Origin: JAAYED01 sp040772225
Lineage (GTDB): Bacteria; Chloroflexota; Anaerolineae; UBA1429
NCBI GenBank assembly: GCA_040772225.1
Contig: JAXGYO010000004.1
Location: 1-64,000, forward strand
Direction: 5' to 3'
DNA length: 64,000 nucleotides
Shown here piece by piece: positions 17,419 to 26,406 of the stretch. Below the pieces are notes generated by a model. That model worked only from the letters and a program-made list of their open reading frames with translations. It was not told the DNA's origin and did no database searches. Position numbers and translations under genes: made by a program. Numbering within the stretch: position 1 is the stretch's first letter; every line of letters begins with the position of its first letter.

Positions 17419-19980
17419 ATGGCCACGGCAGAGCCGCACACTGGTCTCGCTACCTCGCGCGCTTCACAGGCATTACTGGCTGGCCCGCTGATACACTGGC
17501 TGCCATCCGCTCTCCTGGTCCTGCTCGTCGTGGCACTGTACCATCCTGCGTTCCAGTTTGGTTTCTGGTACGATGATCCCGTACCCAACCTCTCCACTAT
17601 CGAATCGCACACGGCCCTGGACCTTGTGCTGCCCGTGCAGTCATTCGGCTACTACAGGCCAGTGACTATGCTCACGCTCTGGGCACTGGTACGCGCGTTT
17701 GGCGGCTACAATGCTCTGTTCTGCCACGGTCTGTCGATCTTCTTACACGTAGCCAATGCGTTGCTTCTCGTCCGTGTACTGCAGCGCTACTCCTTCTCGC
17801 CGCTGCTAGCCTGGATCGCAGGGTTAGCCCTGGCCGTGATCCCGGTGGCCCCTCAGGCAGTGGCCTATTTTGCCGGCATCTTTCACCCCCTGGTACTCTT
17901 CTGGCTGCTGCTGGCACTCCTGGCGCAGCGCCGAGCCGCCGCAGATCACGCTACCGCCCCGGTTGTCGCGAGTACCGTTCTCCTCGCCCTCGCTGCCGGC
18001 ACGCATGAGCTCGGTGTCGCCATCGCGCCGCTGGTGATCATCAGCCCCTGGGTGCTTGAAGCAGACAGCTTGGAACTCGGCCTGACGAGGCAGCGCGGCC
18101 ACCCGAGCCGGCACCGCATCCCCTGGACCAGCCTGTGCCTGCCGATGGCGGGCCCGCTTCTGTACCTCGCCATTCTTGCCCTGGCCCCGGGAGAGGCAGG
18201 CGAGTTCCTCCTGCAGCCCGGAGTGCTCGAGCGAATCCGCATACTCTCGCAGCCGATCCTCTATCCGCTGCTACTGGTGGCCCGGCCGCTGACCACGAAC
18301 CCATTGCCCATAGCCCTGGCCACCCTGCCTGGTCTGGCTGTCGCGGCCATTCTGCTACGACGTCGCCAGAACCTGCGACTTGGCCTGTGGGCGCTTGCCT
18401 GGTTCGCGCTGGCCGTGCTTCCAAGTGTGCTGCTGCTGGAAGTCGACTATGTGGCGCATGGCCCCCGACTCGGCTATGTGGCCGGTGCGGGCGCTGCGGT
18501 GGGCTGGGCGGCAACGATAGAGGCGCTTTGGCACCGCGCGCGCCGTGGGCCCCTGGCGTCAAGAGCGCTCTGCGTGCTGGGGGCCGGCAGTCTGGGCGCA
18601 GCGCTCCTGCTGCTTCCCTTGCCCGCCGTGCGCCAGCATGTGGCCTTGCTTGGCCACACCTCCCGCCTGGTCACCAGAATGGCCGATGTTGCACAGGAGT
18701 CACCACCGGATCAGCCCCTATTCTGGGTCAACTTGCCCTACTACTGGACACCAGCCGACGTCTATGGGTCAAGTTGGCGACCCTACCTTCCCTGGTATCG
18801 CTGGGCAGAGATCGTGATTCCTGACTACTCCAGCGCCCAGGCCGTGGCGCACGCGAACGGCGCCGACAACCAGCCTATGCATCAGGTCCGTTTTCCTGGC
18901 TACAACCCCACATGGGTCACCACTGGGGAAGAGGTTTCCGCGACACGGCTGCGCTCGCTGGCAGAGCAGGCACGCGTGTTCGTGCTCGACCTGCCCTCGG
19001 CCAGCTACTATGACCTCAGTGCGGCCTGGACAGCCGCAAAAGCGGGGGCAGACGCGCTGACAGGCCCGTCCTTTGTCGCGCCTCTACTCGCCCCGCCCGA
19101 GTACCCAACCGAATCCGAGCTCGCGGCCAAACGACCTCTAGACTGCCGCTCAGCCGGAGGCCTTACGCTGACCGGCATCCTACCCTCGCCTATGGAGCTC
19201 GTGCCCGGTGAGAGCACAGAGTTGCTGCTCTTTTGGCAGCTCGACGCTTCCTCCAACAACATAGAGCCAGTGCTCGACATAGTGGTGCGCGATCGTACAG
19301 GCGCCAGGCTGTTTGAGGCGACGCGCCCCCTAGTGCACGGTTTGCCCCTCTACTTGTGGAGGCAGGAGCAAGCCTACGTCACACGCCTGCCAATCACCAT
19401 TCCGCCTGGGGCCATCACGGGTGATGGCTCGCTGGAGGTTATCCTGCACGACACCCAGGGTGCCCGTTTAGCCCTGGAAGGATGTGGTTTGGCGACTGGC
19501 ACCGCTGCCGTGCAGCTCTCCGTGCTGCTCGGCGCCAGCAGCCTCGCTAGCAGTCAAGATCTGGCTTCTATGCAAACCCGGGAGGTGACATTCGATGATC
19601 ACCTTCGCCTGCTGGGGCATGCTGCCCTCTCTACGTCGGCATCTGCTGGAGATGTACTGCCCCTGACCCTGTACTGGCGGACCGAGGCAACTCCCGACTG
19701 TGACTATACCGTGTTTCGGCAGGTGCTCGACGCCTCAGGAGCCGTCGTTGCGCAGCTCGACAGCCAGCCCAATAGCGGACTCTATCCCACCTCGACATGG
19801 TCGTCTGGAGTGGTGGTGCGTGACACAGCAAGACTGGAACTGCCCGCACTGCTGCCTGCCGGGGAGTACCGCGTCGTCGTTGGTCTCTACGATCCTTCCA
19901 CCCTGGAGCGGTTACGCGTGCTCGATCCATCCTCGCCCGATAACGCCGTCGAGATCGCAGCATTTACTGTCCGCGATTAG
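17419..19980 (+). CDS. GT-C-type membrane protein with beta-sandwich tail
   Basis: An 853-residue protein. The first about 430 residues carry roughly ten membrane segments with an acidic loop after the first (FWYDDPVPNLSTI) and a HVANALLLVRVL segment, as in tetratricopeptide-linked GT39/PMT-like proteins. The soluble C-terminal half has repeated beta-sandwich modules: VPGESTELLLFWQLD and, near the end, DVLPLTLYWRTEATPDCDYT. The latter module is also found at the ends of the proteins at 44489 and 46812. Start at ATG 17419 (MATAEPH) rather than the upstream one by fit to the first segment. A role in surface glycan or glycolipid assembly is inferred. Confidence 0.62.
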   Translation: MATAEPHTGLATSRASQALLAGPLIHWLPSALLVLLVVALYHPAFQFGFWYDDPVPNLSTIESHTALDLVLPVQSFGYYRPVTMLTLWALVRAFGGYNALFCHGLSIFLHVANALLLVRVLQRYSFSPLLAWIAGLALAVIPVAPQAVAYFAGIFHPLVLFWLLLALLAQRRAAADHATAPVVASTVLLALAAGTHELGVAIAPLVIISPWVLEADSLELGLTRQRGHPSRHRIPWTSLCLPMAGPLLYLAILALAPGEAGEFLLQPGVLERIRILSQPILYPLLLVARPLTTNPLPIALATLPGLAVAAILLRRRQNLRLGLWALAWFALAVLPSVLLLEVDYVAHGPRLGYVAGAGAAVGWAATIEALWHRARRGPLASRALCVLGAGSLGAALLLLPLPAVRQHVALLGHTSRLVTRMADVAQESPPDQPLFWVNLPYYWTPADVYGSSWRPYLPWYRWAEIVIPDYSSAQAVAHANGADNQPMHQVRFPGYNPTWVTTGEEVSATRLRSLAEQARVFVLDLPSASYYDLSAAWTAAKAGADALTGPSFVAPLLAPPEYPTESELAAKRPLDCRSAGGLTLTGILPSPMELVPGESTELLLFWQLDASSNNIEPVLDIVVRDRTGARLFEATRPLVHGLPLYLWRQEQAYVTRLPITIPPGAITGDGSLEVILHDTQGARLALEGCGLATGTAAVQLSVLLGASSLASSQDLASMQTREVTFDDHLRLLGHAALSTSASAGDVLPLTLYWRTEATPDCDYTVFRQVLDASGAVVAQLDSQPNSGLYPTSTWSSGVVVRDTARLELPALLPAGEYRVVVGLYDPSTLERLRVLDPSSPDNAVEIAAFTVRD

Positions 19981-20016
19981 CCCGGTGCTCGCCAGCATAG
20001 CAGTTCGCAATCACGC

Positions 20017-20045
20017 TTGCGCGTTGATTGCATCTCGAGTACACT
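20017..20045 (+). promoter_or_regulatory. Sigma-70-type promoter for the AOR gene
   Basis: -35 TTGCGC (20017-20022), 17 bp, -10 TACACT (20040-20045); start near 20052, about 50 nt before the ATG. Confidence 0.5.
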
Positions 20046-20100
20046 GACAGCGCTGTCCGCAGTGGCGGTCCGCCGCCGCGATACTTACCGGGGGGTAAAC

Positions 20101-21984
20101 ATGGTACGATCCTTTCACAACAAGATCCTGCGCGTGAACCTGACCGACAGGACCATCAAGGTCGAAGAGCCGGGAGCGGTGTTCTTCCGGCGCAACATGG
20201 GCGGCTGGAATATCGTCGCCAATGTCCTGCTCAAAGAGGTGCCCGCGGGCGCCGACGCACTGGGCCCTGAGAACAAGATCATCTGGGCGCCCGGCGTGCT
20301 CACCGGCCTGGCCATCAGCGGCGCCAGCCGCAGCGCCGTGGGCGCGAAATCGCCCCTCACCGGCGGCTTTGGCGTCGGCGAGGCGGGCGGGTTCTTCCCC
20401 AACGAGTTCAAAAAGGCCGGTTTCGACGCCCTGATCGTCGAAGGCGTCGCGGACAAGCCCGTGTACCTCTGGATCAAGGACGGCGAGGTCGAGATTCGTG
20501 ACGCCGCCGCCTACTGGGGCAAGACCACCAAGGAAACCCTGGAGGGCATCCGCGCCGAGCTGGGCGACCGCCGCATCCAGATGTCGCTGATCGGCCCCGG
20601 CGGCGAGAACATGGTCAAGTACGCCTGCATCATGAACGAACTCAAGGACTCGCACGGGCGCACCGGCATGGGCGCCGTCATGGGCAGCAAGAACCTCAAG
20701 GCCGTGGCCGTGCGCGGCACCATGATGATCGACGGCGCAGAACCCGAAGTCATCCGCGAGATGGCCCGCGACTTTGCCAAAGATGTCCGCGAGGGCGTCC
20801 GCAACAAGGGCATGTCCACCGAGGGCACCGGCGGCGGCGACCTCACCGGCGGCCTGCTGCAGGGCAACCTGCCCGTCAAGAATTTCCGTGACGGCGAGTG
20901 GGAAGACATCGACGATCTGAGCTTTATCGTCAAAAAGATCGGCATCAAGATGGAGGCCTGCGCCGCCTGCGCGGTGCACTGCAAAAAGGTCGTCAAGGCC
21001 GAAGGCGTGGACTCGGATTACGGCGGAGCAGAGTACGAGACGCTGGGCGCGCTGGGCTCCACCTGCGGCGTCGGCGACCTCACGTGGGTCTCGCGCGGCA
21101 ACCAGGCCTGCAACGCCAACTCGCTGGACACCATCGGGACCGGCGTGACCATCGCCATGGCCATGGAGGCCTTTGAGCGCGGCGACCTGACGCTGGAGGA
21201 CACCGATGGCATCGACCTGCGCTTTGGCAACGGCGAAGCCATGGTCCAGATGATCGAAAAGATCGCCCACCGCGAGGGCCTGGGCGACATCCTGGCCGAG
21301 GACATGGCCACCGCGGCGCAAAAGATCGGTGGCGACGCCTGGACCTATGCGGTCCACACCAAGGGGCAGGCCTATCCCATGCACGAGCCCCGGCTCAAGC
21401 GCGGCCTGGCCATCGGCTATGCGGTCTCGCCCACCGGCGCGGACCACTGCCACTCGCTGCATGACACCTGGATGCCCAACGCTGACGAGGAGGGCTTTAT
21501 CCTGGGGCACGGCATGCGCGGCCTGGGCGTGCTGGAGCCAGTGGCGCTGGAAGATCTCGGCCCGGCCAAGGTCAAGGCCCTGATGCTCAACCAGATCGCC
21601 TCGGTGATCGGCAACTGCCTGACGCTGTGCAACTTTCCCCAGTGGAGCATGGACGAGCAGGTCAAGATGCTCCGGGCCGCCACCGGCTGGCAGGACATCA
21701 CCGTTTACGAGCTGATGAAAGTCGCCGAGCGGGCCATCAACCTGTCGCGGGTATTCAACATGCGCGAGGGCTGGACCGTGGAGGACGATCGCCTGGCGGA
21801 GCGCTCTTACACACCCACCATCGGCGGCGCGCTGGCCGACGGCGGCATCGACCGCGAGGAACTGCGCGAGGCCGTGCAGACCTACTATGGCATGATGGGC
21901 TGGGACTCGGAGACGGGCAAGCCCTCGCCGTGGAAGCTGGCCGAGCTGGACATCGCCTGGGCGGAGCAGTACCTGCCCAAGTAG
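20101..21984 (+). CDS. aor: Tungsten-containing aldehyde:ferredoxin oxidoreductase
   Basis: A 627-residue cytoplasmic enzyme that oxidises aldehydes to acids with ferredoxin. The N-terminal AOR domain starts at NKILRVNLTDRTIKVEE and includes SAVGAKSPLTGGFGVGE, part of the bis-tungstopterin-binding region. The [4Fe-4S] ligands are CAACAVHC (CxxCxxxC, about residue 287) and a fourth Cys in GNCLTLCNF. Length is typical. A G-run ribosome site lies 4-10 nt before the ATG; the frame extends upstream only to 20017. It stands alone with its own promoter and a strong terminator. The physiological aldehyde is unknown. Confidence 0.92.
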   Translation: MVRSFHNKILRVNLTDRTIKVEEPGAVFFRRNMGGWNIVANVLLKEVPAGADALGPENKIIWAPGVLTGLAISGASRSAVGAKSPLTGGFGVGEAGGFFPNEFKKAGFDALIVEGVADKPVYLWIKDGEVEIRDAAAYWGKTTKETLEGIRAELGDRRIQMSLIGPGGENMVKYACIMNELKDSHGRTGMGAVMGSKNLKAVAVRGTMMIDGAEPEVIREMARDFAKDVREGVRNKGMSTEGTGGGDLTGGLLQGNLPVKNFRDGEWEDIDDLSFIVKKIGIKMEACAACAVHCKKVVKAEGVDSDYGGAEYETLGALGSTCGVGDLTWVSRGNQACNANSLDTIGTGVTIAMAMEAFERGDLTLEDTDGIDLRFGNGEAMVQMIEKIAHREGLGDILAEDMATAAQKIGGDAWTYAVHTKGQAYPMHEPRLKRGLAIGYAVSPTGADHCHSLHDTWMPNADEEGFILGHGMRGLGVLEPVALEDLGPAKVKALMLNQIASVIGNCLTLCNFPQWSMDEQVKMLRAATGWQDITVYELMKVAERAINLSRVFNMREGWTVEDDRLAERSYTPTIGGALADGGIDREELREAVQTYYGMMGWDSETGKPSPWKLAELDIAWAEQYLPK

Positions 21985-22006
21985 GCGTCACGGGGGCGCG
22001 CTATAG

Positions 22007-22039
22007 GGAGAGGGGTGGACCGCACGCCCCTCTCCTTTT
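22007..22039 (+). terminator. Rho-independent terminator
   Basis: GGAGAGGGG (22007-22015), an 11-nt loop, CCCCTCTCC (22027-22035) and TTTT: a canonical terminator 22 bp after the AOR stop. Confidence 0.85.
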
Positions 22040-22041
22040 GT

Positions 22042-22132
22042 TGACCATAGACCGTGGACGATGGACCATAGACCATAGACCGTGGACGATGGACGATGGA
22101 CCATAGACCATGGACCGCGGACGGCGGACGAT
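22042..22132. repeat. Heptamer tandem repeat, 13 units (GGACNAT)
   Basis: Thirteen uninterrupted 7-bp units, each RGACNNN: variants of TGACCAT, AGACCGT, GGACGAT, GGACCAT and AGACCAT, with GGACCGC and GGACGGC near the end. The GGACCGC unit equals the leader of the hairpin repeats. Confidence 0.85.
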
Positions 22133-22240
22133 GAGCTTCGGAGCGCTGGCTTCAGCCTGCTCCCTTCCCCCGTTGTGGCGTGCGGATTTCTCGGGGCGCG
22201 GGCCGCCTGGCCCGCCCTCCGCCCGCCGGAGCGCCGCTTT
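22133..22240. other. Intergenic, diverged hairpin sequence
   Basis: A GC-rich bridge between the heptamer array and the hairpin array. Only a GGCGCGGGCCGCCTGGCCCGCC hairpin-like segment near 22193 (arms GCGGGCC/GGCCCGC) is notable. Confidence 0.4.
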
Positions 22241-22244
22241 TCCT

Positions 22245-22705
22245 GGACCGCCGACATTAGCGATGTACCCATCGCCGTCGGCCCACCGTACCGCCGACAC
22301 TCCTGTCGGCCCACCGGCCCGCCGACACTCCTGTCGACCCCGGCCCGCCGACATTAGCGATGTACCCATCGCCGTCGGCCCCGGCCCGCCGACATTAGCG
22401 ATGTACCCATCGCCGTCGGCCCCGGCCCGCCGACATTAGCGATGTACCCATCGCCGTCGGCCCCGGACCGCCGACATTAGCGATGTACCCATCGCCGTCG
22501 GCCCACCGGACCGCCGCTTTTCCTGGACCGCCGACATTCTTGTCGGCTCCGGACCGCCGACATTAGCGATGTACCCATCGCCGTCGGCCCCGGACCTTCT
22601 GAGAAACGTTTCACCAGCCACCCCACCGCTACACAGCCCCCATTTCGCACGCTTCACTGCCGCTCGTAGCTCTGCCCCAGAGCCGACAGGAATGTCGGCG
22701 GTCCA
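22245..22705. repeat. 41-bp nested-hairpin array plus REP copies
   Basis: Six copies of a unit starting CCGACATTAGCGATG (at 22251, 22348, 22389, 22430, 22471, 22557); four are spaced exactly 41 bp. Each folds as an outer GCCGAC/GTCGGC stem around an inner GCGATG-TACC-CATCGC stem. Interspersed are simple GCCGACA-TTCT-TGTCGGC copies (22531, and inverted at 22681). Confidence 0.85.
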
Positions 22706-22817
22706 TCATGTAGCCCTGGCCCGGGCGCGTACGGCCCACCTCGCTCCTTACATCTCCTCGCCGTGCACACTGAGCATCCCAGCGACCTCCCCGTCCCGCG
22801 TAATAGGCAGCGCAAAT

Positions 22818-22937
22818 CGGACCATACTCGGGTCCGACAACGCCACCCTCCTTGTCGATCACCGGCTCCATGGGGCCGGCGCCCGTGTCCTGCTCCACGG
22901 CGATGGCATAATAGTTGTGCTCAAACTCCATGACCTC
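22818..22937 (-). pseudogene. C-terminal fragment of a PepSY-like membrane/secreted protein
   Basis: Forty residues, from EVMEFEHNYYAIAVEQDTG to VIDKEGGVVGPEYGP, resemble the conserved end of small Chloroflexota/Actinomycetota proteins in which EVMEF-NNFYA is followed by a Pro-Glu-x-GP motif. Upstream sequence is replaced by a 46-bp tandem array and downstream by hairpin repeats. I am moderately unsure of the family. Confidence 0.4.
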
Positions 22938-22944
22938 CGCGCCA

Positions 22945-23171
22945 TCGAGTCGCCTCACAGGTTGATGCGGGCCTGGCGGCCCGCGCCCCATCGAGTCGCT
23001 TCACATCCCGATGCGGGCCAGGCGGCCCGCGCCCCGTCGAGTCGCCTCACAGGTTGATGCGGGCCAGGCGGCCCGCGCCCCGTCGAGTCGCCTCACATCC
23101 CGATGCGGGCCAGGCGGCCCGCGCGCCGTCGAGTCGCTTACAGGTTGATGCGGGCCAGGCGGCCTGCGTCC
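22945..23171. repeat. 46-bp tandem repeat, five copies in alternating forms
   Basis: Units start TCGAGTCGC at 22945, 22991, 23037, 23083 and 23129, exactly 46 bp apart. Each carries a GCGGGCC-AGGC-GGCCCGC hairpin. Copies 1, 3 and 5 have ACAGGTTGATG; copies 2 and 4 have ACATCCCGATG, so the array has a 92-bp higher-order period. Confidence 0.9.
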
Positions 23172-23212
23172 AAAAGTCCTATCCTGTCCATCCTGTCTAT
23201 CGATGCTAATGT

Positions 23213-23794
23213 CTACACCCGGATCACGCGCCCCTCGCGCCGTGGCTTGGCATGGGGCGCTTCGCCGTCACGGTAGCCCAGCACGATGTGGCAGATGGGC
23301 GCATAGTTCTCAGGGAGCCCCCACTCCTGCAGCAGACGCTGGCCCAACTCGCCCGCAAAGGTCGACTCGGCGCGGGCCACCAGGCAGGAGCCGATCCCCA
23401 GCGCGTGCGCCGCCAGCATCATGTTTTCCCCCATGCAGTAGCAGTCGCCGGGGCCGTTGGCCATGCCGCGCGGCGCAAACAGCGAGATCACCGCGGGCGC
23501 GCCATAGAACGCACTGGGGATATTCGGGTCGTCGGCGATGCTGGGCTGCTCTGTCGACACGCGAAAAGCCGACGCCGCGCCGGGCGCACCAAACGCGCCC
23601 CGGTTGGCGCGTCCCAGTGCATCGTTGAGTTCCGCATCCTGGCATACCACCATGACCCCCGATTGCCGCCCCCCGGCCCCCGGCGCCCAGAGCCCCGCAT
23701 CGATGATCTGCTGCAGAATCTCCTCAGGGATCTGCTCCGGCGTATACTTGCGGATCGACCGGCGCGTGCGGATCGTTTCCAGCACGTCGTTCAC
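23213..23794 (-). CDS. Nitroreductase-family FMN oxidoreductase
   Basis: A 193-residue flavoprotein. TIRTRRSIRKYTPEQIP at the N-terminus supplies the FMN-phosphate-binding Arg residues, WAPGAGGRQSGVMVVC the Pro-x-x-x-Asn/Gln-like region, and AHALGIGSCLVARAES the C-terminal FMN contact. Length is at the short end of the family. GGAGGTGG lies just before the ATG. Such enzymes reduce nitro groups, quinones or enones with NAD(P)H; the substrate here is unknown. Both flanks are repeat arrays. Confidence 0.87.
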   Translation of the reverse strand: MNDVLETIRTRRSIRKYTPEQIPEEILQQIIDAGLWAPGAGGRQSGVMVVCQDAELNDALGRANRGAFGAPGAASAFRVSTEQPSIADDPNIPSAFYGAPAVISLFAPRGMANGPGDCYCMGENMMLAAHALGIGSCLVARAESTFAGELGQRLLQEWGLPENYAPICHIVLGYRDGEAPHAKPRREGRVIRV

Positions 23795-23814
23795 GCGACC
23801 ACCTCCTGTACTTT

Positions 23815-23922
23815 GGACCGCCGACGGCGACGGTTACATCGCTCTGGACCGCGGCCATTCTCTTGGACCGCCGACATTCTTGTCGGCTCTTGTGTAAAGG
23901 CCGACAGGAATGTCGGCGCTCC
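23815..23922. repeat. Head-to-head REP pair downstream of RAYT
   Basis: GCCGACA-TTCT-TGTCGGC in one direction (about 23869-23886) and GCCGACA-GGAA-TGTCGGC in the other (about 23900-23917), 13 bp apart, form an inverted pair. Further GGACCGC leaders occur at 23818 and 23845. It abuts the 3' end of the RAYT gene. Confidence 0.85.
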
Positions 23923-23924
23923 GT

Positions 23925-24533
23925 CTATTCTTGGCTTTGCCCCTCGTACGGCACATGCCACATCCGGTCTACACCGGCCACCCTGCGTGCACTGCCGTAC
24001 CGCCACTCGGCCGGAGCCTCCACGAGTCCCGCCTTAACAGGGTTGTTGTGCACGTACAGCACGGCGTTCTCCAGGTGGGTCACGTCGCGGATGTAGCGAT
24101 CATAGTACTCCCTGTGCCAGAGTGTGCCCTGTCGACCCAATAGCGCGTTCACCTGCCTGGCCGAGTAGCCTTTCCAGTTCTGCAGCATGCGCGCCAATGG
24201 CGTCCCACCGAGGGTTTCGACAACCACATGCACGTGGTTCGGCATGATCACCCAGGCCAGCAGGGCGTAGCGTGTGCCGTCATAATGCAGCAGCGTCTCC
24301 TCGACGATCTCCGCCACGCGCTCGTCAGCCAGCAGGCACCCGCCCCAGCCCTGGTCCAGCAGCGCCTGAACCCGGGCCCGCCGCGCGCCCTCGGGTACAT
24401 CGACTGCCTGCCCCTCCTGGAGCAACCGCAACGGCAGGCTGTCCGCCAGGTGGAATGTCACCGCCTGGATCAGTCCCGGCTCGTCACGATGCGGCAGATA
24501 ACCGCGGGTATACCAGCCCCGGTGTGATGTCAT
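23925..24533 (-). mobile_element. REP-associated tyrosine transposase (RAYT), copy 1
   Basis: A 202-residue single-strand DNA transposase of the IS200-like Y1 family, RAYT branch. PNHVHVVVE contains the HUH metal site (H-V-H), REYYDRYIRD the catalytic Tyr region, and YVHNNPVKAGLVEAPAEWRYGS the RAYT-specific C-terminal motif. The ATG at 24533 (MTSHRGWYTRG) fits the other copy's start; upstream in-frame residues are repeat-derived. Hairpin repeats flank both ends, the classic RAYT-REP arrangement, so it probably nicks and mobilises them. Confidence 0.88.
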
Positions 24534-24616
24534 TTGTCCTGGCCTCCGCTGAAGAACAGCCCCCTGCTCACTCCAGGATGTTACACACCTTCCCCAACCG
24601 CGCGCAAGTGAGACAA

Positions 24617-24763
24617 TGGACCGCCGACGGCGAAAGTCAGACACTGGACCGCCGACATTCTTGTGGAGCGCCGACATTCCTGTGGAGCGCCGACATTCTT
24701 GTGGAGCGCCGACATTCTTGTCGGCTCTTTGTCAAGAGCCGACAGGAATGTCGGCGGTCCCAC
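24617..24763. repeat. REP array upstream of RAYT
   Basis: Four consecutive GCCGACATTCyTGT half-elements (about 24650, 24670, 24690, 24710) followed by an inverted GCCGACA-GGAA-TGTCGGC near 24740. The first three lack the closing GTCGGC arm and are joined by GGAGC, as if produced by template slippage. Confidence 0.85.
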
Positions 24764-24836
24764 GCGCCACTTGCACACCCCCACCTCGGCATGCTAGACT
24801 CGCGCAACTCACCACTCAGAGAGGATCGTCTCACCG

Positions 24837-26105
24837 ATGACAACCACCGCCCCGGACACCGACCGCCGCACCCGCCTCTGGGAGGTCTGCCTGCTCTTTT
24901 TAAAGCTGGGCGCCACCGGCTTTGGCGGGCCCGCCGTCACCATCGCCATGATGGAGGACGAGGTCGTCCACCGCAAACAGTGGCTCACGCGCCCGTACTT
25001 TCTGGACCTGGTGGGCACCACGAACCTGATCCCCGGCCCCAACGCCACCGAGATCGCCATCCACGTGGGGTACCTGCGCGCCGGCTGGCCCGGCCTGATC
25101 GCCGCCGGCGCCTGCTTTATCGTCCCCGCCGCGCTGATCACCATGGCCTTCGCCTGGGCGTATGTCACCTACGGCGCCCTGCCCGCGGTGGTGCCTTTCC
25201 TGGCGGGGATCAAGCCCGCCGTGCTGGCCGTGATCGTCGCCGCGCTCTGGCGACTGGGCCTCACGGCCATCGCGGGACGCTCCAGCGCCGGGACCGCCCC
25301 CGTCGACTCCGCGCAGGCTCGCGTCACCCGCTGGAAACTGATCGCCATGGGCCTGGCCGTGCTGGTCGCGTCGCTCCTGGGCGTCAACGAGATCCTGGCG
25401 CTCTTTGCCGGGGGGATCCTGGGGATGCTCTGGCTGCGCGCTGCCCACGTCCGCGACCGGCTGCAACGCCCGGGCGGGGGGACGCTGGGCGCGCTGGCGC
25501 CGGGCCTCGGGCTGAGCCTCGCGCGCCTCACGGCCGCCGGGACGCCCCTGTCCGCCGTTGCGGCGGCCGCGACCTCGGCTCCCACCGTCGCCGGGCTGTT
25601 CCTGTTCTTTCTGAAGGTCGGCGCCGTGATGTACGGCAGCGGCTATGTCCTGGTGGCCTTTCTGCAGGGCGGGCTGGTCGACCAGTTGGGCTGGCTCACC
25701 CAGCAGCAGTTGCTGGATGCCATCGCCGCCGGGCAACTCACCCCCGGGCCGCTGCTCTCCACCGCCACCTTCATCGGCTATCTCCTGCTGGGGATCCCCG
25801 GCGCCATCGTGGGCACCCTGGGCGTGTTCCTGCCCTCGTTCATCTTTGTGGCCGCGCTGAGCTCCGTGGTCCCCCGCCTGCGCCGCTCCCCCTGGGCCGC
25901 GGCCTTCCTGGACGCCGTCAACGTCTGCGCCCTGGGCCTCATGGCCGCCGTGGCGTTCAAGCTGGGCGCCGCCACCGTCACCACCTGGCCCGCGCTGGCC
26001 ATCGCCCTCCTCGCCGCGCTGGTCGCCCTGCGTTGGAAGGTCAACAGCGCCTGGCTGGTCCTGGGCGGCGCGCTGGCGGGGTGGATCGTGAGCCTGGTGG
26101 TGTAG
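24837..26105 (+). CDS. chrA: Chromate transporter (ChrA, two-domain)
   Basis: A 422-residue CHR-family membrane protein with both homologous halves. The N-terminal half has FLKLGATGFGGPAVTIAMME and GTTNLIPGPNATEIAIHVGY; the C-terminal half repeats them as LKVGAVMYGSGYVLVAFLQ and GQLTPGPLLSTATFIGYLL. Known members expel chromate or sulfate-like oxyanions. About 10-12 membrane segments are seen. A GAGAGGAT site lies 10-18 nt before the ATG. No regulator is adjacent. Confidence 0.9.
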   Translation: MTTTAPDTDRRTRLWEVCLLFLKLGATGFGGPAVTIAMMEDEVVHRKQWLTRPYFLDLVGTTNLIPGPNATEIAIHVGYLRAGWPGLIAAGACFIVPAALITMAFAWAYVTYGALPAVVPFLAGIKPAVLAVIVAALWRLGLTAIAGRSSAGTAPVDSAQARVTRWKLIAMGLAVLVASLLGVNEILALFAGGILGMLWLRAAHVRDRLQRPGGGTLGALAPGLGLSLARLTAAGTPLSAVAAAATSAPTVAGLFLFFLKVGAVMYGSGYVLVAFLQGGLVDQLGWLTQQQLLDAIAAGQLTPGPLLSTATFIGYLLLGIPGAIVGTLGVFLPSFIFVAALSSVVPRLRRSPWAAAFLDAVNVCALGLMAAVAFKLGAATVTTWPALAIALLAALVALRWKVNSAWLVLGGALAGWIVSLVV

Positions 26106-26406
26106 AGGGAACGGACGGAATTAACATGGATGGACAGGGGCGCCGAGTACGGCGCTGACAGGATAGGATCCGGACAAGAGCGTAACATACTCGTAGGGGC
26201 AGACCCCGGCATGCCGGTGGCGCGGTGCCCGCCCCTATTCCTGGCGGCGTGATTGCCGTCTGTGGCCCGCTCCCCGCTGCGGACGGCGACCCTCTCCCAT
26301 TTACTGGGGAGGGGACGGGGGTGAGGGCTGGTGGAGGCAAGGGGGCTGGTTTCGCTTTCCCTGCCACCTACAATCACCTGGTGACCACTTACCGGAGGCA
26401 CGCACG
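26106..26406. repeat. Intergenic with GGGAGAGGG-type hairpin
   Basis: Contains an ATGGATGGACAGG dispersed sequence near 26133 and a CCCTCTCCC...GGGGAGGGG stem (26290-26315) of the type repeated at 26850 and in the 168-bp cassette. No gene is seen. Confidence 0.55.

Noticed and set aside
20011..21510. 499-codon open frame antisense to the aldehyde:ferredoxin oxidoreductase
   Set aside because: Mirror of a strongly conserved gene; no recognisable features.
24272..26158. 628-codon open frame overlapping the RAYT and chromate transporter
   Set aside because: Different frame of chrA and antisense to the RAYT; Arg/Pro-rich without domains.
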